A DNA stretch of 64,000 nt from Chelydra serpentina (lineage: Eukaryota > Chordata > Testudines > Chelydridae), in contig JBAIAC010000262.1 of NCBI GenBank assembly GCA_037349315.1, positions 62,001-126,000 of the forward strand. Direction: 5' to 3'. A program made the position numbers and the translations under genes. Positions 1 to 11,830 of this stretch are shown piece by piece (position 1 is the first letter of the stretch; every line of letters begins with the position of its first letter). The notes under the pieces are model-generated. The model saw nothing but the letters and a program-made list of their open reading frames with translations. It had not been told where the DNA came from and searched no databases.

Positions 1-90
1 TTCGCGGGGTGGGCAGCACAGGGGTGGGGGCGTGTTTCCGCAGGGCCGGGGGGTTTCGGCCCTCAGCTGTTTTCTTTGGAGTAATACGGC

Positions 91-659
91 TGTGACGAAC
101 TAGGACTGTAGTTAAGGTTTCCCTGAGTACTGTGTGGGTGCCTCAGTTTCCCCTATGCGGTGCTTGAGTATCTAGGTGGTGGGACAACGGTGCATGATTG
201 TTACAAAGCCCTAGAAGGCAGAGGCCTGGACACAGAGAAGGGCTCTGTCTCCTGGCAACAGATGGCCCGGCCCCTTGCCCGGCAAAGGTGAGAGCTGAAG
301 GTGTGAGAACAAAGGGATCAGGTGACCTCCTGGCCCGGGAAGCAGACAAAGGCGGAGGAGGGGCTGGAGAGTTTCAGTTTTGGTTGCTGGCCGGAGAAGA
401 GGCGAGGGAGGCAGACAGGGTCTGGCCTCCCTGCCCCGGTTGGAGCGGTGGGGCGAAATGCAGGGAGCCCCAGGCTGGGGTCTAAGCTCCCTGCCCCCCG
501 GAAGGACCCGACTGAGGGGTCCTGGATGTACTGACAAGCTCTGGTTGGACTGTGTTCCTGGCATCTCTAATAAACCTTCTGTTCTACTGACTGGCTGAGA
601 CTCCCAGTGAATCCGGGGAAGAGGGGGTGCAGGGCCGGACTCCCCTATACTCCGTGACA
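91..659 (+). mobile_element. Solo LTR of Ty3/gypsy family
   Basis: A 569-bp unit begins TGTGACG and ends CCGTGACA. It is flanked by a perfect 5-bp duplication, ACGGC at 86-90 and 660-664, and no internal element sequence is attached, so it is a solo LTR left by LTR-LTR recombination. A polyadenylation signal (AATAAA) lies near position 570. The last ~250 bp closely match the LTRs of the complete element at 33637-38076. The first part differs, so this is a sister subfamily. Confidence 0.88.
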
Positions 660-1059
660 ACGGCCCTCGCCGCTTTACGAGTTGTGCAGGCCTGCTTTAG
701 ACTTTATGGTCAGAAGAGACCATTAGATCATCTAATCTGACCCCCTGCATCTCACAGGCCTCCTGTGAACCACAATAGGCAAACACATTCCAGAAAGGCC
801 TTGCTAGCTATAAGACTTTGCATTTGGCTCTGGTCAAACTTGTTTCCTTTGAATGGGCCCAGCTTGCCGAATGAGCCAGATCGCTCTGTATCACTGCCCT
901 CTCCTCATCAGTAATTACCACTCTGCCAGTATTTTGTCACCCACCAATCTTATCAGCAGTGATTGGATGTTTTCTCCCCATTCATTGATAAAAATTATTT
1001 TAAAAAATTAGTCGTTGAGAGCTTCTTCAGACCCTTAGTACCCAGGACCTGCTCCCACA
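660..1059. repeat. Old CR1-like 3' remnant and unassigned sequence
   Basis: Around 700-775 the sequence has the pattern of an old CR1 3' end read from the minus strand (gaccattagatcatctaatctgac followed by a CCTGCATnnCACAGGCC-like core). The rest of the interval, to the LTR starting at 1060, has no recognisable gene or RNA. Confidence 0.4.
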
Positions 1060-1603
1060 TGTTACGAATTATTCCTGTTAGGACACGTACAGTTGGTACG
1101 AATTACTCCTGTTAGGACACGTACGGTTCGTTCTAGGCTGAGGCTTCCAAATAAAGACCAATCTGCAGAGTGTTTTTAAAACTACTAGATTTATTACATT
1201 TGCAAATGTGGTATTGTTTGTTAAGCAGCACGAGACCCTGATTACAGAATACACAAAGGTTATATACTATTGGCAAAGCATGTTGCCTGCGTGCATTGGG
1301 GGTTTACACCAATAAACGAGCCTTCCCCTTATTTATGGCCAATCCCTTATGGTTACGACCCCGTGCACCCAGGCTGAAGCAGCAACATCCTTAGGCAGGC
1401 AGCAACAGGCTGACACAGCAAAGTAAGAGACAAGCAATACATTCTTATATCCAGTGTTCATTGTTCCCCTTATCGTAGACTGACTCCAGATGTCCCCTCT
1501 GGAGGCGTTGCCCCCCCTCCTCCTTAGTACATGGTGTGCTCGCCTTTGGCTAATGGCGGCAGGAGCCTCAAAATGGAGTCACATATGCTAACTTCCCTTA
1601 ACA
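1060..1603 (-). mobile_element. Solo ERV-type LTR
   Basis: Read on the minus strand the unit starts TGTTAAGGG and ends TTCGTAACA. It carries a TATA-like motif (tatataac, near 1260-1265) and an AATAAA signal near 1190. The flanks are CACA at 1056-1059 and 1604-1607, consistent with a 4-bp target duplication. The U5 end holds two tandem copies of a ~34-bp unit (about 1064-1131). No internal retroviral sequence adjoins it. The class assignment is inference from LTR form. Confidence 0.7.
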
Positions 1604-1767
1604 CACAGCACCATGACAAAAGGCCGTCCAGCCCTGCTGGTCCATAGGGGATAATCACAGAACAAACACACCTTTGGGAGCTGTGTTGTCCACAGGCTCT
1701 GAACAACATGTGGGGGTCAGCAGCTTACAAATGCACGACAGACCTGTCGCGTAGACAGGTCCCAACA

Positions 1768-1900
1768 GTGTCTCAGTTTCCCACCCTGTAAAATGGGGAG
1801 AACAAACAAAACCTTGATTAGCTCTATTTGATAGTTGGGGAAACCGAGGCACCCAGGGGTGAAGAGACTCGCTCATGGTCCCAAAGCCAGGAATAGAAAA
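1768..1900. repeat. MIR-like old SINE remnant
   Basis: Contains ctcagtttccc, a CTGTAAAATGGGG-like segment, and later ggggaaaccgaggca with a tail resembling 'gtgaagngactngctcanggtc'. These are hallmarks of ancient MIR/CORE-SINE sequence. It is degraded and the boundaries are uncertain. Confidence 0.5.
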
Positions 1901-2172
1901 CGGCAGGTCTTCTGATAGCCAGTCCTGGGACCTAGCCCCGGTTATCCTGGCCTCGCTGCTCTAACTTTAGACACGGCCTCCATGTCTTTTCCTCCTTGTC
2001 CCTTAACCCCACGTCCCTGCAGAAGAAAGATTTTCTGTTAGCCAGCTGGCTCTAATGCATGTGGATGTCGTTCCAAAAGACGTGCTCTGGCTCAGTCCCA
2101 TGCTATGGTTGGCTACAGGAACCACTTGGTGACATGCTAGGGCCTGGCTTATACAGGAGGTGCGACTGGATC

Positions 2173-2605
2173 ATAGAATCATAGAATCTCAGGGTTGGAA
2201 GGGACCTCAGGGGGTCATCTAGTCCAATGCCCTGCTCAAAGCAGGACCAAACCCAACTAAATCATCCCAGCCAGGGCTTTGTTAAGCCTGACCTTAAAAA
2301 CCTCTAAGGAAGGAGATTCCACCACCTCCCTAGGTAACCCATTCCAGTGCTTCACCACCCTACTAGTGAAAAAGATTTTCCTAATATCCAACCTAAACCT
2401 CCCCCTCTGCAACTTGAGACCATTACTCCTTGTTCTGTCATCTGCCACCACTGAGAACAGTCTAGATCCATCCTCTTTGGAACCCCCTTTTAGGCAGTTG
2501 AAAGCAGCTATCAAATCCCGCCTCACTCTTCTCTTCTGCAGGCTAAACAATCCCAGTTCCCTCAGCCTCTCCTCATAAGTCATGTGCTCCAGTCCCCTAA
2601 AGTCC
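2173..2605 (-). mobile_element. CR1 LINE, 5'-truncated 3' end
   Basis: The minus strand encodes the last ~108 residues of a CR1 ORF2 (2257-2583; motifs [34 protein letters not shown] end) followed by the 3' UTR and the repeated ATTCTATGA tail at 2173-2190. It is truncated 5' near 2605 and carries no reverse transcriptase core. It is very similar to the copies at 14402-16604 and 60700-61517, so it belongs to the same young family. Confidence 0.9.
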
Positions 2606-5140
2606 TAAAGATGCACATAATGGTCCTTTCTTACCTTAACATCCCTCAATCTCTACAATTAATGCAGAGAAACAGCAAAATTCATCACACATGTGACTGG
2701 TTATGACTTATTTACTTGGTCTTAAAAGAGAACAAGGACCTGAGTCCCCTCCCTGTCAATAACTCCCTGCTCAGCCAATCAGGGTAGAGACCGAGGGGTG
2801 GCACAGGTCTCTCACCAGAGAGCCCAAAGGATGGCCCAGGTCACCGATGGGGGTCACTGTCCGAGCACTATTTCAGCCCCACATTTTTGGGTAGACCACC
2901 CACAATGGGAGCTGCAGAGCACCCCCACCAGACACACACACCCCTACACCTCGCCTGGTGGTGGGAGGGGAACAGGGGAAGGGACAAAAGAAGTAAGAGA
3001 TGAAGAGAAAGGAGGGAGGGATGGAGGAAAAGGTCAAACAAAAAGGACAAACCCTAATGTCCCCAGTGATTCTGAGGGACAAAATCCCAAGTGGGGAATA
3101 AAATTCTGCCACCTGAAGCTACTGTTTTCCATGCCTAGAATTCAGCTGGCACCAGATGGATCAGACTGAACAGGTTGCAAACCTCTCGGAGGCTCGTACC
3201 TTCTAACCAGGGACGTCTGTTTTCTAGGAAAGTGCGTAAAAGGAAAGGAGAAAACTCCAAAGAGGTTCCTCCTCGCGCTCACGTCCGTGAACCCTAATAC
3301 TCTCTCAGTCCTCCGAGAGAGACCTCGACAAGGAGACTTGCTGAAGCAAAGCCACGGGGGTCTCCGAGGTTTCCCTGGCCCTGCACCCCTGGCCTGGCCT
3401 GGCTGATGTCAGCATCTCTCTGTGAGGTCACCGCTTCCCTAAAACCTTTGACCAATAGGCCGAGGTCCTGCAAACAGCCTTTGTGATGTCACTGCCTCAC
3501 CCACCCCTCCCCAGACTGTGCTGCAGGCAGCGCATTGGGCTCTCTCTAGGACCCAGCGCTGCTCTACCTGCCCCACGGCTTCCCGTCCCTCCCGGCTCCC
3601 GGCAGAGTGTCTGGTGCCCCAGGCATAGCGGTGCCCTACGTGCCCGTCTGTTCTGCCCATGGCTAAGGACGGCCCTGCCCCCACCTCTCTGCGAGATCTT
3701 CGGCTCCTTCCTGCAGCTGGGGATGGACCGACACGCCCTGAGCTGCTCCAGCTGGTTCACTCTGCCCCACAGGTCACCCCAGCACCCGCTCCCTGCTCTG
3801 CCCCACAGGTCACCCCAGCACCCGCTCCCTGCTCCGCCCCACAGGTCACCCCAGCACCCGCTCCCTGCTCTGCCCCACAGGTCACCCCAGCACCTGCTCC
3901 CTGCTCTGCCCCACAGGTCACCCCAGCACCCACTCCCTGCTCCGGCTCTTCTCACAGAGCCCAGGGCCAGGCTCCAGCCGCTGTCCAAACCGTCTCCACC
4001 AGGGAGATCGTCCCTTCTCCTGCCACCACGACTTCTCCTGACAGCCGCGTCCCACCAGCTCACCCAGACAGGGAGGCTTTTCCGTACAGGAGCCAGAGCT
4101 CCCCCTGGAGCTGTGGAACTCACTGCCACATGACAGAGGAGACCACAGGCCGGAACGACAGGCAAAGCTCAGCTCTTCCATGGAGCCATCCTCAGCCAGT
4201 GATTCCCCCTCACCGACAGCCCCAGCAAAACCCTTTCAGCCACCAGCCTGCTTCTCCCACAGCTGGGAGGGACAGCCGGCAGGGCGGCACCGAAGGCCCC
4301 AGACAGCCAAGCAGGTGAGGAAGCACCAGGCGTTAAAGCCAGGCCTGTGGCAGCAGCCACATCCCGCCCGCTGCCAGTGCGCCTTACAGAAATGTCGGCA
4401 TCTCCTGTCAGCGAGGCAATGGGGCAGGTCACTGACAGAGCTGAGCCCCACCTTTCTGCAGCCATCTTTAGAGAAGAACCCCATCCCAGAGTCACCCCTC
4501 CCTCCGTCAGCACCTCCCCGTCTGTGGCTCTGAGTGGCAGTAGGGTGATTAGGGGGCGAATCCAGGGCTGGAAGCGGGGTCAGGGCAGCCTGTGAGGAGT
4601 AACCAGGTGGGGCAGACCCAGCGGGAGGCTGTGGGCTGCTGGTCGGTCGTTGGGATCAGAGCTCTAGATCAAAGCTGCACAGCGACCTGACACCCAGGGT
4701 TACAAGGCCGACATAGCGACCCCCTTACCGGCCTCGTGAACCCCAAACCCTAGTTACTCTGGGCACTTAGGAGTCTCTGTCCCATAATCACTTCTGGGAG
4801 CTCCCCAGCAGGCTGCGGGCGTCAGCCGCCTCCTGCCTCACAGGTGAGACTCTTGGCGCTGTGCAAGCCGCCCCCTCGCTTGCAGGCCCAAGGTAGGAAG
4901 CGGGAGGCCGGGTGCTCGCAGAAGAGGGTTTGATTAATTCACCTCTGTGTTATGGGCACAGCACAATTCCCCTGTGTCCCTCTGCTGGCTTTTCGTAAGC
5001 AGCACCCAGCGGCCCTGGCTCCAGGCTGGTGCCTTGCGAGCTCTGGCCCTGGCAGGGAGCGGTGCAGGGGGCTGGCAGGGGTCCTGGCAAACCAGCTGCT
5101 GGGAGGTGTCTCTGTGGCTTTGAAGCAGCAAAACAAGCCT
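2606..5140 (+). repeat. Left arm of large inverted duplication (IR-A)
   Basis: This segment reappears in reverse complement at about 38760-42260. Anchors that match across the arms include the sequence around the missing CR1 (2640-2760 against 42080-42240), the 36-bp minisatellite, and the segment at 4930-5110 against 38760-38940. The left arm has only five minisatellite units and lacks about 600 bp present in the right arm (about 40730-41345). No gene is recognised in the arm; its long open frames come from GC richness and the 36-bp periodicity. Confidence 0.85.
3769..3950. repeat. 36-bp minisatellite, 5 units
   Basis: Five tandem 36-bp units, recognised by the recurring gtcaccccagcac motif at about 3773, 3809, 3845, 3881 and 3917. 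The period is a multiple of three, so all forward and reverse frames stay open across it. The same array in the inverted arm (39950-40475) has about fifteen units. Confidence 0.92.
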
Positions 5141-5480
5141 GTGAGGAAGGAGGAAGCGGCCTGGGGTTACCACCATCCCTTGATATGTGCCCGAAGGTAT
5201 CGTAATTCCTACGGCTGGAGCGCAGCTGGGCCTGCACAGCTCCCTCCCCCCAAACACTGAGGAGATCCAGCACCTCACCATTGCTCCATACTGGGGATCG
5301 CCCGGCGCGTGGAGGCATGGTCACCTGGAAAGATGCGCTGAGAGCTCTCCGTGCCTGGCTGAGCAAACAGGAAGGGGATTTAAAGGGCGGGTCTGACGGT
5401 TGGTCACCTGAGGACAGGGCAGCAGAAGTCAAAAGTGATGAGCAGAGTGGCAAGACCAGGCATTGTGGGACGCTTCCGGA
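5141..5480. other. Intergenic stretch, nothing recognised
   Basis: Sequence between the inverted-duplication arm and the next transposon-like segment. I see no gene, RNA or repeat family here. Confidence 0.4.
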
Positions 5481-5700
5481 GGCCAATCGGAGCGCATTAG
5501 GTGTCCACACTGGCACCGCGGCGCTCCAGTGAGAGCGCGACAAGCGTTGTTCCTCTCGGGGAGGTGGAGTCCCCGGCGCGCTCCAGCCGCGGAGTCAGAG
5601 CGCTCTACGTGCCTTGCCCGTGTGGACGGGTAGTAAGGTAGAGCGCTCTTGGCGGCTTTATTGTGCTATCATGCGCAAGTGTAGCCACGCCCTCTCTCTG
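5480..5700. mobile_element. Possible short DNA transposon remnant
   Basis: Contains phrases typical of turtle non-autonomous DNA transposons (ggtgtccacactggcac, gcgctcca, aagtgtagccacgcc) and the repeated GAGCGCTCT palindrome at about 5597 and 5641. Terminal inverted repeats were not firmly placed. Confidence 0.35.
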
Positions 5701-5768
5701 TGCACTGGTGTGAGGCTGAGTGGGTCACCGAGCAGTGACACTCCAAGGAGGGTCCCTGAGTAGGTTTC

Positions 5769-6156
5769 ACTCCTCAGGAGATTCTGAACCAAAACAATTA
5801 AAATTCTGTGCACAGTATTTTAAAATTCTGAAAATGTTATTTGTCAATAAATAAATGCAGAGGTTCCAGCATTGTAGTGGGGAGCACAGTCTAATGGATG
5901 CACGGAGGTGGGAGATCACCCTGCAGCCCCGTCTCCCCTCCTGGGAAACAGACTCAGTGGTGAGGCTGCACTTCTCTGCCGCCTACTCCACATGCCCAAA
6001 ACGACTCCCCAGAACTTCTGCGGAGGGGCACACGACCACTGTTGTGGCTTCCCTTTGCTTCCCCATGAGAAAGTCTTTTTTCTCCAGGGAAGCAAAGAAA
6101 TCTGCAGGGGACATGAATTCTGCGTGTGCGCAGTGGAGCAGAATTCCCCCAGGAGT
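5769..6156. mobile_element. Non-autonomous DNA transposon
   Basis: The left end (actcctcaggagattctg) and the right end (cagaattcccccaggagt) are imperfect inverted repeats. An AT-rich 'aaaattctgtgcaca' segment lies just inside the left end. There is no transposase frame. The superfamily is not determined. Confidence 0.6.
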
Positions 6157-6659
6157 AAAGTCTGAATCTTGCAGATGGCTGCAGAGTATGAATCAGGCTG
6201 CCTCTGCCCAGGAAATACCACACTGCTCTTCCAGGAAAAAAGACCCTGCTGCAGAAGAAACCATGTGACTGGAGTCATAGCTAAGACTACAATTTAATCA
6301 CGGGTATTTTAAGAAAAAGTCATGGACAGCTCATGGGCAAGAAACACAAAATCAGGGCCCCCGACCTGTACCGTAAATACCCCTGATTGAATCTTGGTAG
6401 TCTCCAACTATCAGGCAAGTAAGTGGGGATCACCCTGTAGTTCGAATTTTCCTCCCAACCTGCCCTGGTTACGCTGCCAGGAAGGAGCGAGGGAGCTGGA
6501 GGGACTGACAAATAAATTCACAGGAAAAAAGAAGGAAGATGCACCCTGCTAAGTGGGTGGCAGGATCCAGAAGAACCCAGACCTGTCCATCCAAACCTGT
6601 CAGCAGATTGGCATTCCAGAAGGTAAGCGGGTGGAGTCGGGGTGCTACAATAATGAGAT

Positions 6660-7140
6660 AGAAAGAGACAACACCTGAGATTTGAGATCATTGTTCAGAA
6701 ATGAAAGAGAGGCTGGAAATCTGAGGGATTTTGGATCCATTGTTGCAAATTATAGAGAGGAAAGTGGAAAATCAGAGGGATTTTATATCAGTTGTTGATA
6801 TGAAGTAAAATCTGAGTGTATTTCACATCAATAATTGATAAATGAACAGAGAGGAAATGGGCAACATTTGCAAACTTTTAATATCCATATTCAAGAATCT
6901 GAGAAAAGGTGTAAATAGGAGATATTTTAGTATATTATAATTAGAGAGAAAGGGAAAAATCTCAGGGCATATTCACTTAGAAATAGCCAAGTAGAGAGAA
7001 GTGGTCAAATATTGAGGGTATTTTATATCGATCTTTGAGATTTGCAGAGAATGTGTCACAAATTACGTATTTGATCACATGAGAGAAACACCAAGATCGG
7101 GGGGATTTCCTGTTGCTATTCAATAACTAGAGGGAAGGGG
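6660..7140. repeat. Degenerate AT-rich tandem array, ~60-70 bp period
   Basis: A loose motif recurs about seven times: agagaGGAAAgtgGaAAATctgAGGgattttatatcA, with 'nAgAGAgaaa' near 6705, 6758, 6860, 6945, 6992 and 7030. Units are strongly diverged. The array stops abruptly at the GC-rich island that starts near 7130. Confidence 0.5.
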
Positions 7141-8580
7141 GGGGGCTGTGACTGGATTTTACGGGACTGTCCAACACATGAACACAAAGTGCCGGTCCCC
7201 CCCCCCCAGTCACAGGGCAGCGGGGAGCCCTTTGGGGAGCTGCTCTCAGAGGGGGGGCGGGAGGGACCCTGGCCCAGGGGAAGGGAGCAGCAGTGGGGGA
7301 TGGGCTGGTGGGACAGTTTGGGGGCAGCAGGTGGGCTGGGGACACCGGGGTCCGGGCAGTGCCCATGGGGGGCACGTGCTCCCCCCGTCCCCGCCCGGGC
7401 AGAGACCGGGCACCTCGGCCCAGGCCCAGCCCGGGGCAGCAACTTTCCCCCCACCGGACAAGGACAAATCGCGGCGGGAAAATCCCCCCCCCCCCGGCCG
7501 GGCACGGAGGGGTTAATGACGGGCCGGGCCCCGCCCCCCGCCCAGACCCCGGAGAGCAGCAGCGGCGGCTCCGCCCGGGCTCCCGGCTCACAATGGAGCC
7601 AGAAGCGGAAGTGACGTTGGGTGGGGGGTGGGGCGAGCTGCTGAAACCCTCCCTTGCCTGGGCTGGAGAGCGCAGCAGCGGCCCCGGGGCAGGCTGGGAG
7701 ATGTAGTTCCGGACTCTCTCGGGACCGGAAGTGACGTCGGGCAGGGGGGCGGACGAGCCGGGCTCCGAACACGCGCGGGGCGCTGCGGCTCTGCCTGGCT
7801 CGTGCGCGGCCGTTGGAGCGGTTTGTGTCTCGCGGCTCTGGGCATGCGCAGATCGGGGGGGGGGGAGGAGCCGGTGACCCCGGGGGGGGCTGAGACCCCC
7901 TCGGATTTACCGCTGCCCCCGGCCCTGGGGACCCCCCTGCCCCGCCCCCTTCCTCCCCAGAGAGCCACGAGCCGCACCCAGGGTGCCCCCCCTCCCCCCC
8001 CCTGAGCAGGTCTCTGCCCCTCCCCCCCCGCACCCCATTGTCTCCCCCTCCCCCAACGGCCGGTTCGGATCTCGGGGTTCGGGGGTTTCCCCCCATTGTC
8101 CCCGGCCGGGATTTGTCCTGTTCCGGGGGATCGATCCCCTGAGCGATGCCTGAGCCGGGCCGGGGCCGGGGGAGCCTGAGACAGGGACCCCGCTGGGCTG
8201 GGCCGGGGGGGCCCCTCTGCTGGGAACGGGGGGGGAGCCAGCGCCCCCCATGGAGACGGCCCCGCCCTGGGTTCCCCAGTCCCAGCTACTTCCCCTCCCC
8301 CGCCCGGCCCAACCCAGCAGCCCCCCCCCTCCCCACAGCCAGAGACCTCCTGACCCCCCCCCCCCCCCCCCCGGGAAAGCCACATCGCCCAGGCTCCCGG
8401 CCGGCCACGGGAATGTGAGGGGAGAAGAATCCATCCCGCCCTGTTGCGGATTGAATATCGCTGTATAATCCCCTCCAATTTCCCCCCTTCTCTCTCGCGC
8501 TGTTCGACGGTGACATCAAATCCCCCCCGACATTGGTGCTTCTCTCGTCTGTTGGCAAATATTTACGCTGAGCCCCATTT
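7130..8580. promoter_or_regulatory. CpG island with promoter-like motifs
   Basis: About 1.45 kb of very high G+C with abundant CpG, bounded by AT-rich sequence on the left. It contains two ETS-plus-CRE composites, CGGAAGTGACGTT at about 7606 and CCGGAAGTGACGTCG at about 7726, and an NRF1-like GCATGCGCA at about 7844. These are typical of TATA-less promoters of ubiquitous and zinc-finger genes. The KRAB start exon at 19846 is the nearest coding start downstream, so it may be that gene's promoter, but no connecting exon was identified. Frames of about 300 codons inside it are compositional. Confidence 0.55.
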
Positions 8581-8640
8581 TCTCCTCACTTCTGAAATAC
8601 TGAAATTCTTGAAAATCTTCCCGCTTTTCTCCCCAGGTGT

Positions 8641-9306
8641 GTGGCTGAGATCAGGGCTCTCGTTCTGAGCGTGGCTCAGGCCTTGCCTGAGATCAGGTCC
8701 CCCCGTGTGCCGGGCACGGCACAAACCCTGACCAGGCTTGGGCCGCTGGTGACAGGAGCTGCAGAGACCCCTACAGAGAGCAGGGACCTTGTGCCGGGGC
8801 CGACAGTGACCCCGACTGAGCTCCGGGCCCCTGTTGTGCCAGGCCCTGCAAAGACACCGAGTGAAATCAGGCTCCCGTTCTGCCAGGTGCTGCAGAGACA
8901 ACCAACAAAATCAGGGACCTTGTTCTTCCTGGAGCTGCAGAGACCCCAACTGAGATCTGGGCCCCGTTCTGCCAGGTAAAACCGAGACCTAGACTGAGAT
9001 CACAGCCCCCCTTGTGCCAGGCAGCGCACGACTGCTTCCCGGTTTCCTGCCTCCATTGTGCCGGGCACTTCAGAGACCTCGACTGAGATCTGTGTCCCGT
9101 TGGGCCTGGCCCTGCACTGCCCCTGACAGAGATCCTGCCCCCACATTTTGCCAGATGCTGCAGCAACCCCAAATCAATTCAGGGATCCTGTAATGCTGGG
9201 AGTTGCAGAGCCCCCGACTGAGGTCAGGCCCCCTGTTGTGCAGGGCTCTGCACAGACACTGACCAAGATCTGGGTCCCCATTGTGACAGGTGCTGAACAG
9301 ACACCA
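8641..9306. repeat. ~44-bp tandem repeat, about 15 units
   Basis: Diverged units follow the pattern 'actgagatcagggcccc-ttgtgccaggc-ctgcagagaccc'. Anchors ctgagatc/actgag recur at about 8645, 8690, 8815, 8950, 8992, 9078 and 9218, with further diverged units between. Two isolated units in the opposite orientation lie at 10115-10200. Confidence 0.75.
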
Positions 9307-10230
9307 AGGGTGTCTCTACCCTGCCATTAACAACCCACAGCTGGCCCGTGCCGGCTGACTCAGGCTCACAGGGCTCAGGCCAAGGGGCTGTTTAATCGCA
9401 GTGTCGCTGTCTGGGCTCTCTCTGCCGAGGCAGGACCAAGTATATGTAGATTATCTGTGACAGAGGTTTGTCCTACCTGTTCTTAAGAACTTCCAGGGAA
9501 AGAGACTCCACAGCCGCCCTTGTAAGACTATTCCAGAGCTGAACTACCTCAGCTCTGGTGACACCCACACAGATTTTAGTGGTGAGCAGCTCTGGAGAGA
9601 GAGGAGACCCCAGTGAGTGGGCAGCTGGATAAATAGACTAAAGTTGGGAGGAGAAACATTGGCGTGTCCAAGGTCACCCAGGCTGTCCGTGTTGGAGCTA
9701 GAAATAGATCCCAGTCCTAGTACCACCGTACTGCTGTTTTGGGTACTGAAGGTCTCTGCCACACTGGTGTTTTGGCACTGGTGCAAACCCTTAGTATAGA
9801 CAGGATTTACACTAGTGCACTTTGATTGGCATTGGTGCATCATATCCTGGTGTGGGGGTGGAGATGGTACAGTGACCTCACTGAGGCCTGAGGCTGGCTG
9901 AACAGACCAGCTGGGAATGGAGGAGAAGCAGTGAGTGCTGGAGGTATGAGCCAGGAGCTCAGCCCCACAGGACTGGACACTGACTTCTCCTGACCCAGGA
10001 CACACACCCCCAGCTGTGTGCAGGGACTGCAGCTGAGCTGCCCTGCCAAGACAGCCTGTGCATCTATGAACAATAGATGGAAATAGAGTCCAGTCCCAGA
10101 GACTGTCCCTCTCTGTGCAGTGCCCAGCACAATGGGGGTGCTGATCTCAGACAGGTTCTCTGCTGTGAGCAGCACAAAGGGGCCCTGATGTCCATCAGTG
10201 TCTGTGCAACACAAAGCACAGTTTATAGAC
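9307..10230. other. Intergenic, mostly unrecognised
   Basis: Holds a short MIR-like phrase (tccaaggtcacccagg, about 9668), a possible short DNA transposon around 9760-9850 ('cactggtg' and 'cattggtgcatca' in inverted arrangement), and two stray units of the 44-bp repeat. No gene is seen. Confidence 0.35.
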
Positions 10231-11830
10231 TCACAGACTTTAACTGCCACAAGGGAGCATCATGATCATCTAGTCTGACCTCCTGCACATTGCAGGCCAC
10301 AGAACCTCCCTCACCCACTCCTGTAACAGACCCCTAACCTCTGACTGAGTTAATGAAGCCCTCAAATCATTATTTAAAGGCTTCAAGTTACAAAAAATCC
10401 ACCATTTACACTAGTTTAAACCTGCAAATGACCCACCCCATGCTGCAGAGGAAGGCAAAACAAATAATATTAATAATGAAAACCCGAGGGTCTCTGCCAA
10501 TCTGAGTCTGGGCTAAATTCCTTCCCATCCCCAAATATGGCAATCAGTTAGACCCTGAGCATGTGGGCAAGACCCAGCAGCCAGACACCTGGGAAAGAAT
10601 TCTCGGTGGTAACTGAGAGCCCTCCCCATCTAGTGTCCCATCACTGGCCTTTGGAGATTTTTCCTGCTAGAAGTTGCAGATCGACTACATGCCATTGTAG
10701 GCAGTCCCATCATACCAGTCCTTCCATAAAGGTATTGAGCTCAGTCTTGAAGCCATTTAAGTTTTTTGCCCCCAGTCCCTTGGGAGGCTGTTCCAAAACT
10801 TCACTCTGATGGTTAGAAACCTTTGCCTAATTTCAAGCCAAAACTTATTGATGGCCAATATCCATTTGTTCTAGTGCCAACATTGATGCTTAACCTAAAT
10901 AACTCCCCTCCTTCCTTGGTATTTATCCTTCTGATGTATTTATAGAGAGCGATCGTATCTCCCCTCAGCCCTCTTTTGGTTAGGCTAAACAAGCCAAGCT
11001 CTTTAAGTCTCCCCTCATAAGGCAGATTTTCCATTCCTAGGATCATCCTAGTAGCCCTTCTCTGCACCTGCTCCACTTTGAATTCATCCTTCTTAAACAT
11101 GGGAGACCAGAATGGCCCACAGTATTTCAGAGGAGGTTTCATCAGTGCCTTGTATAACAGTACTAACCCTTCCCTGTCTACTGGAAATAGCTCACCTGAT
11201 GCATCCTAGGACTGTATTCACCTATTTCACGGCCACATCACATTGGCAGCTCATAATTATCCTGTGATCTACCAATACACCTAGGTCTTTCTCCTTCTCT
11301 GTCACTTCCAACTGATAAATCCCCAGCTTATTGCAAACATTCTTGTCGTTAGCCCCTAAGTGCATAAGTTTGCAATATTAATTTTCATCCTATTTCTATT
11401 ACTCCAGCTTTCAAGGTCATGCAGATCTTCTTGTATGGTTTTCCTGTCCTCCTCCATATTGGCAATCCCTCCCAGCTTTGTCTGTCACTCCCACTTTTTG
11501 TGCCAAGGTCTTTAATAAAAATGTTGAATAAGATTGGTCCCAAGATTGATCTCTGAGCAACTCCACTAGTAACCTCCCTCCAGCCTGACAATTCACACTC
11601 CCCTTTAACCAATTCTTGATGACCTTTCAGTTCTCATATTAATCCCCATCTTCTCCAATTTAACAAATAGTTTCCCATGTGGAACTGTATCAAATCCCTT
11701 ACTGACATCCAGATAGATTAGAGGTACTGCATGTCCTTTGTCCAAAAAATAAGTTACCTTCTCACAGAAGGAGATCAGGTTTCTCTGGCAAGATGTACCT
11801 TTTGTAACACCATGTTTTATTTCTTTGCAG
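10230..11830 (-). mobile_element. Old CR1-type LINE, broken
   Basis: The minus strand holds pieces of a CR1 reverse transcriptase in several frames. 11605-11800 carries the 'YLDVSKGFDTVPH' palm motif with the preceding 'GTSCQRNLISF' region. 11500-11612 carries 'SILGPILFNIFI'. 10813-11142 carries the C-terminal 'VQRRATRMI ... LKELGLFSL' region. The YADD block between them is disrupted. The 3' UTR-like part runs to 10230 (gatcatctagtctgacctcctg). Stops and frameshifts show it is inactive and older than the 14.4 kb copy. Confidence 0.8.

Noticed and set aside
3483..4318. Possible proline-rich protein in the left inverted arm
   Set aside because: Overlaps the minisatellite; the paralogous arm has a different repeat number and an additional ~600 bp, and no frame is conserved between arms outside the repeat.
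7116..8478. Open frames of about 300 codons in the CpG island
   Set aside because: Composition is extreme (G, P, A, R), frames overlap on both strands and none resembles a known domain.
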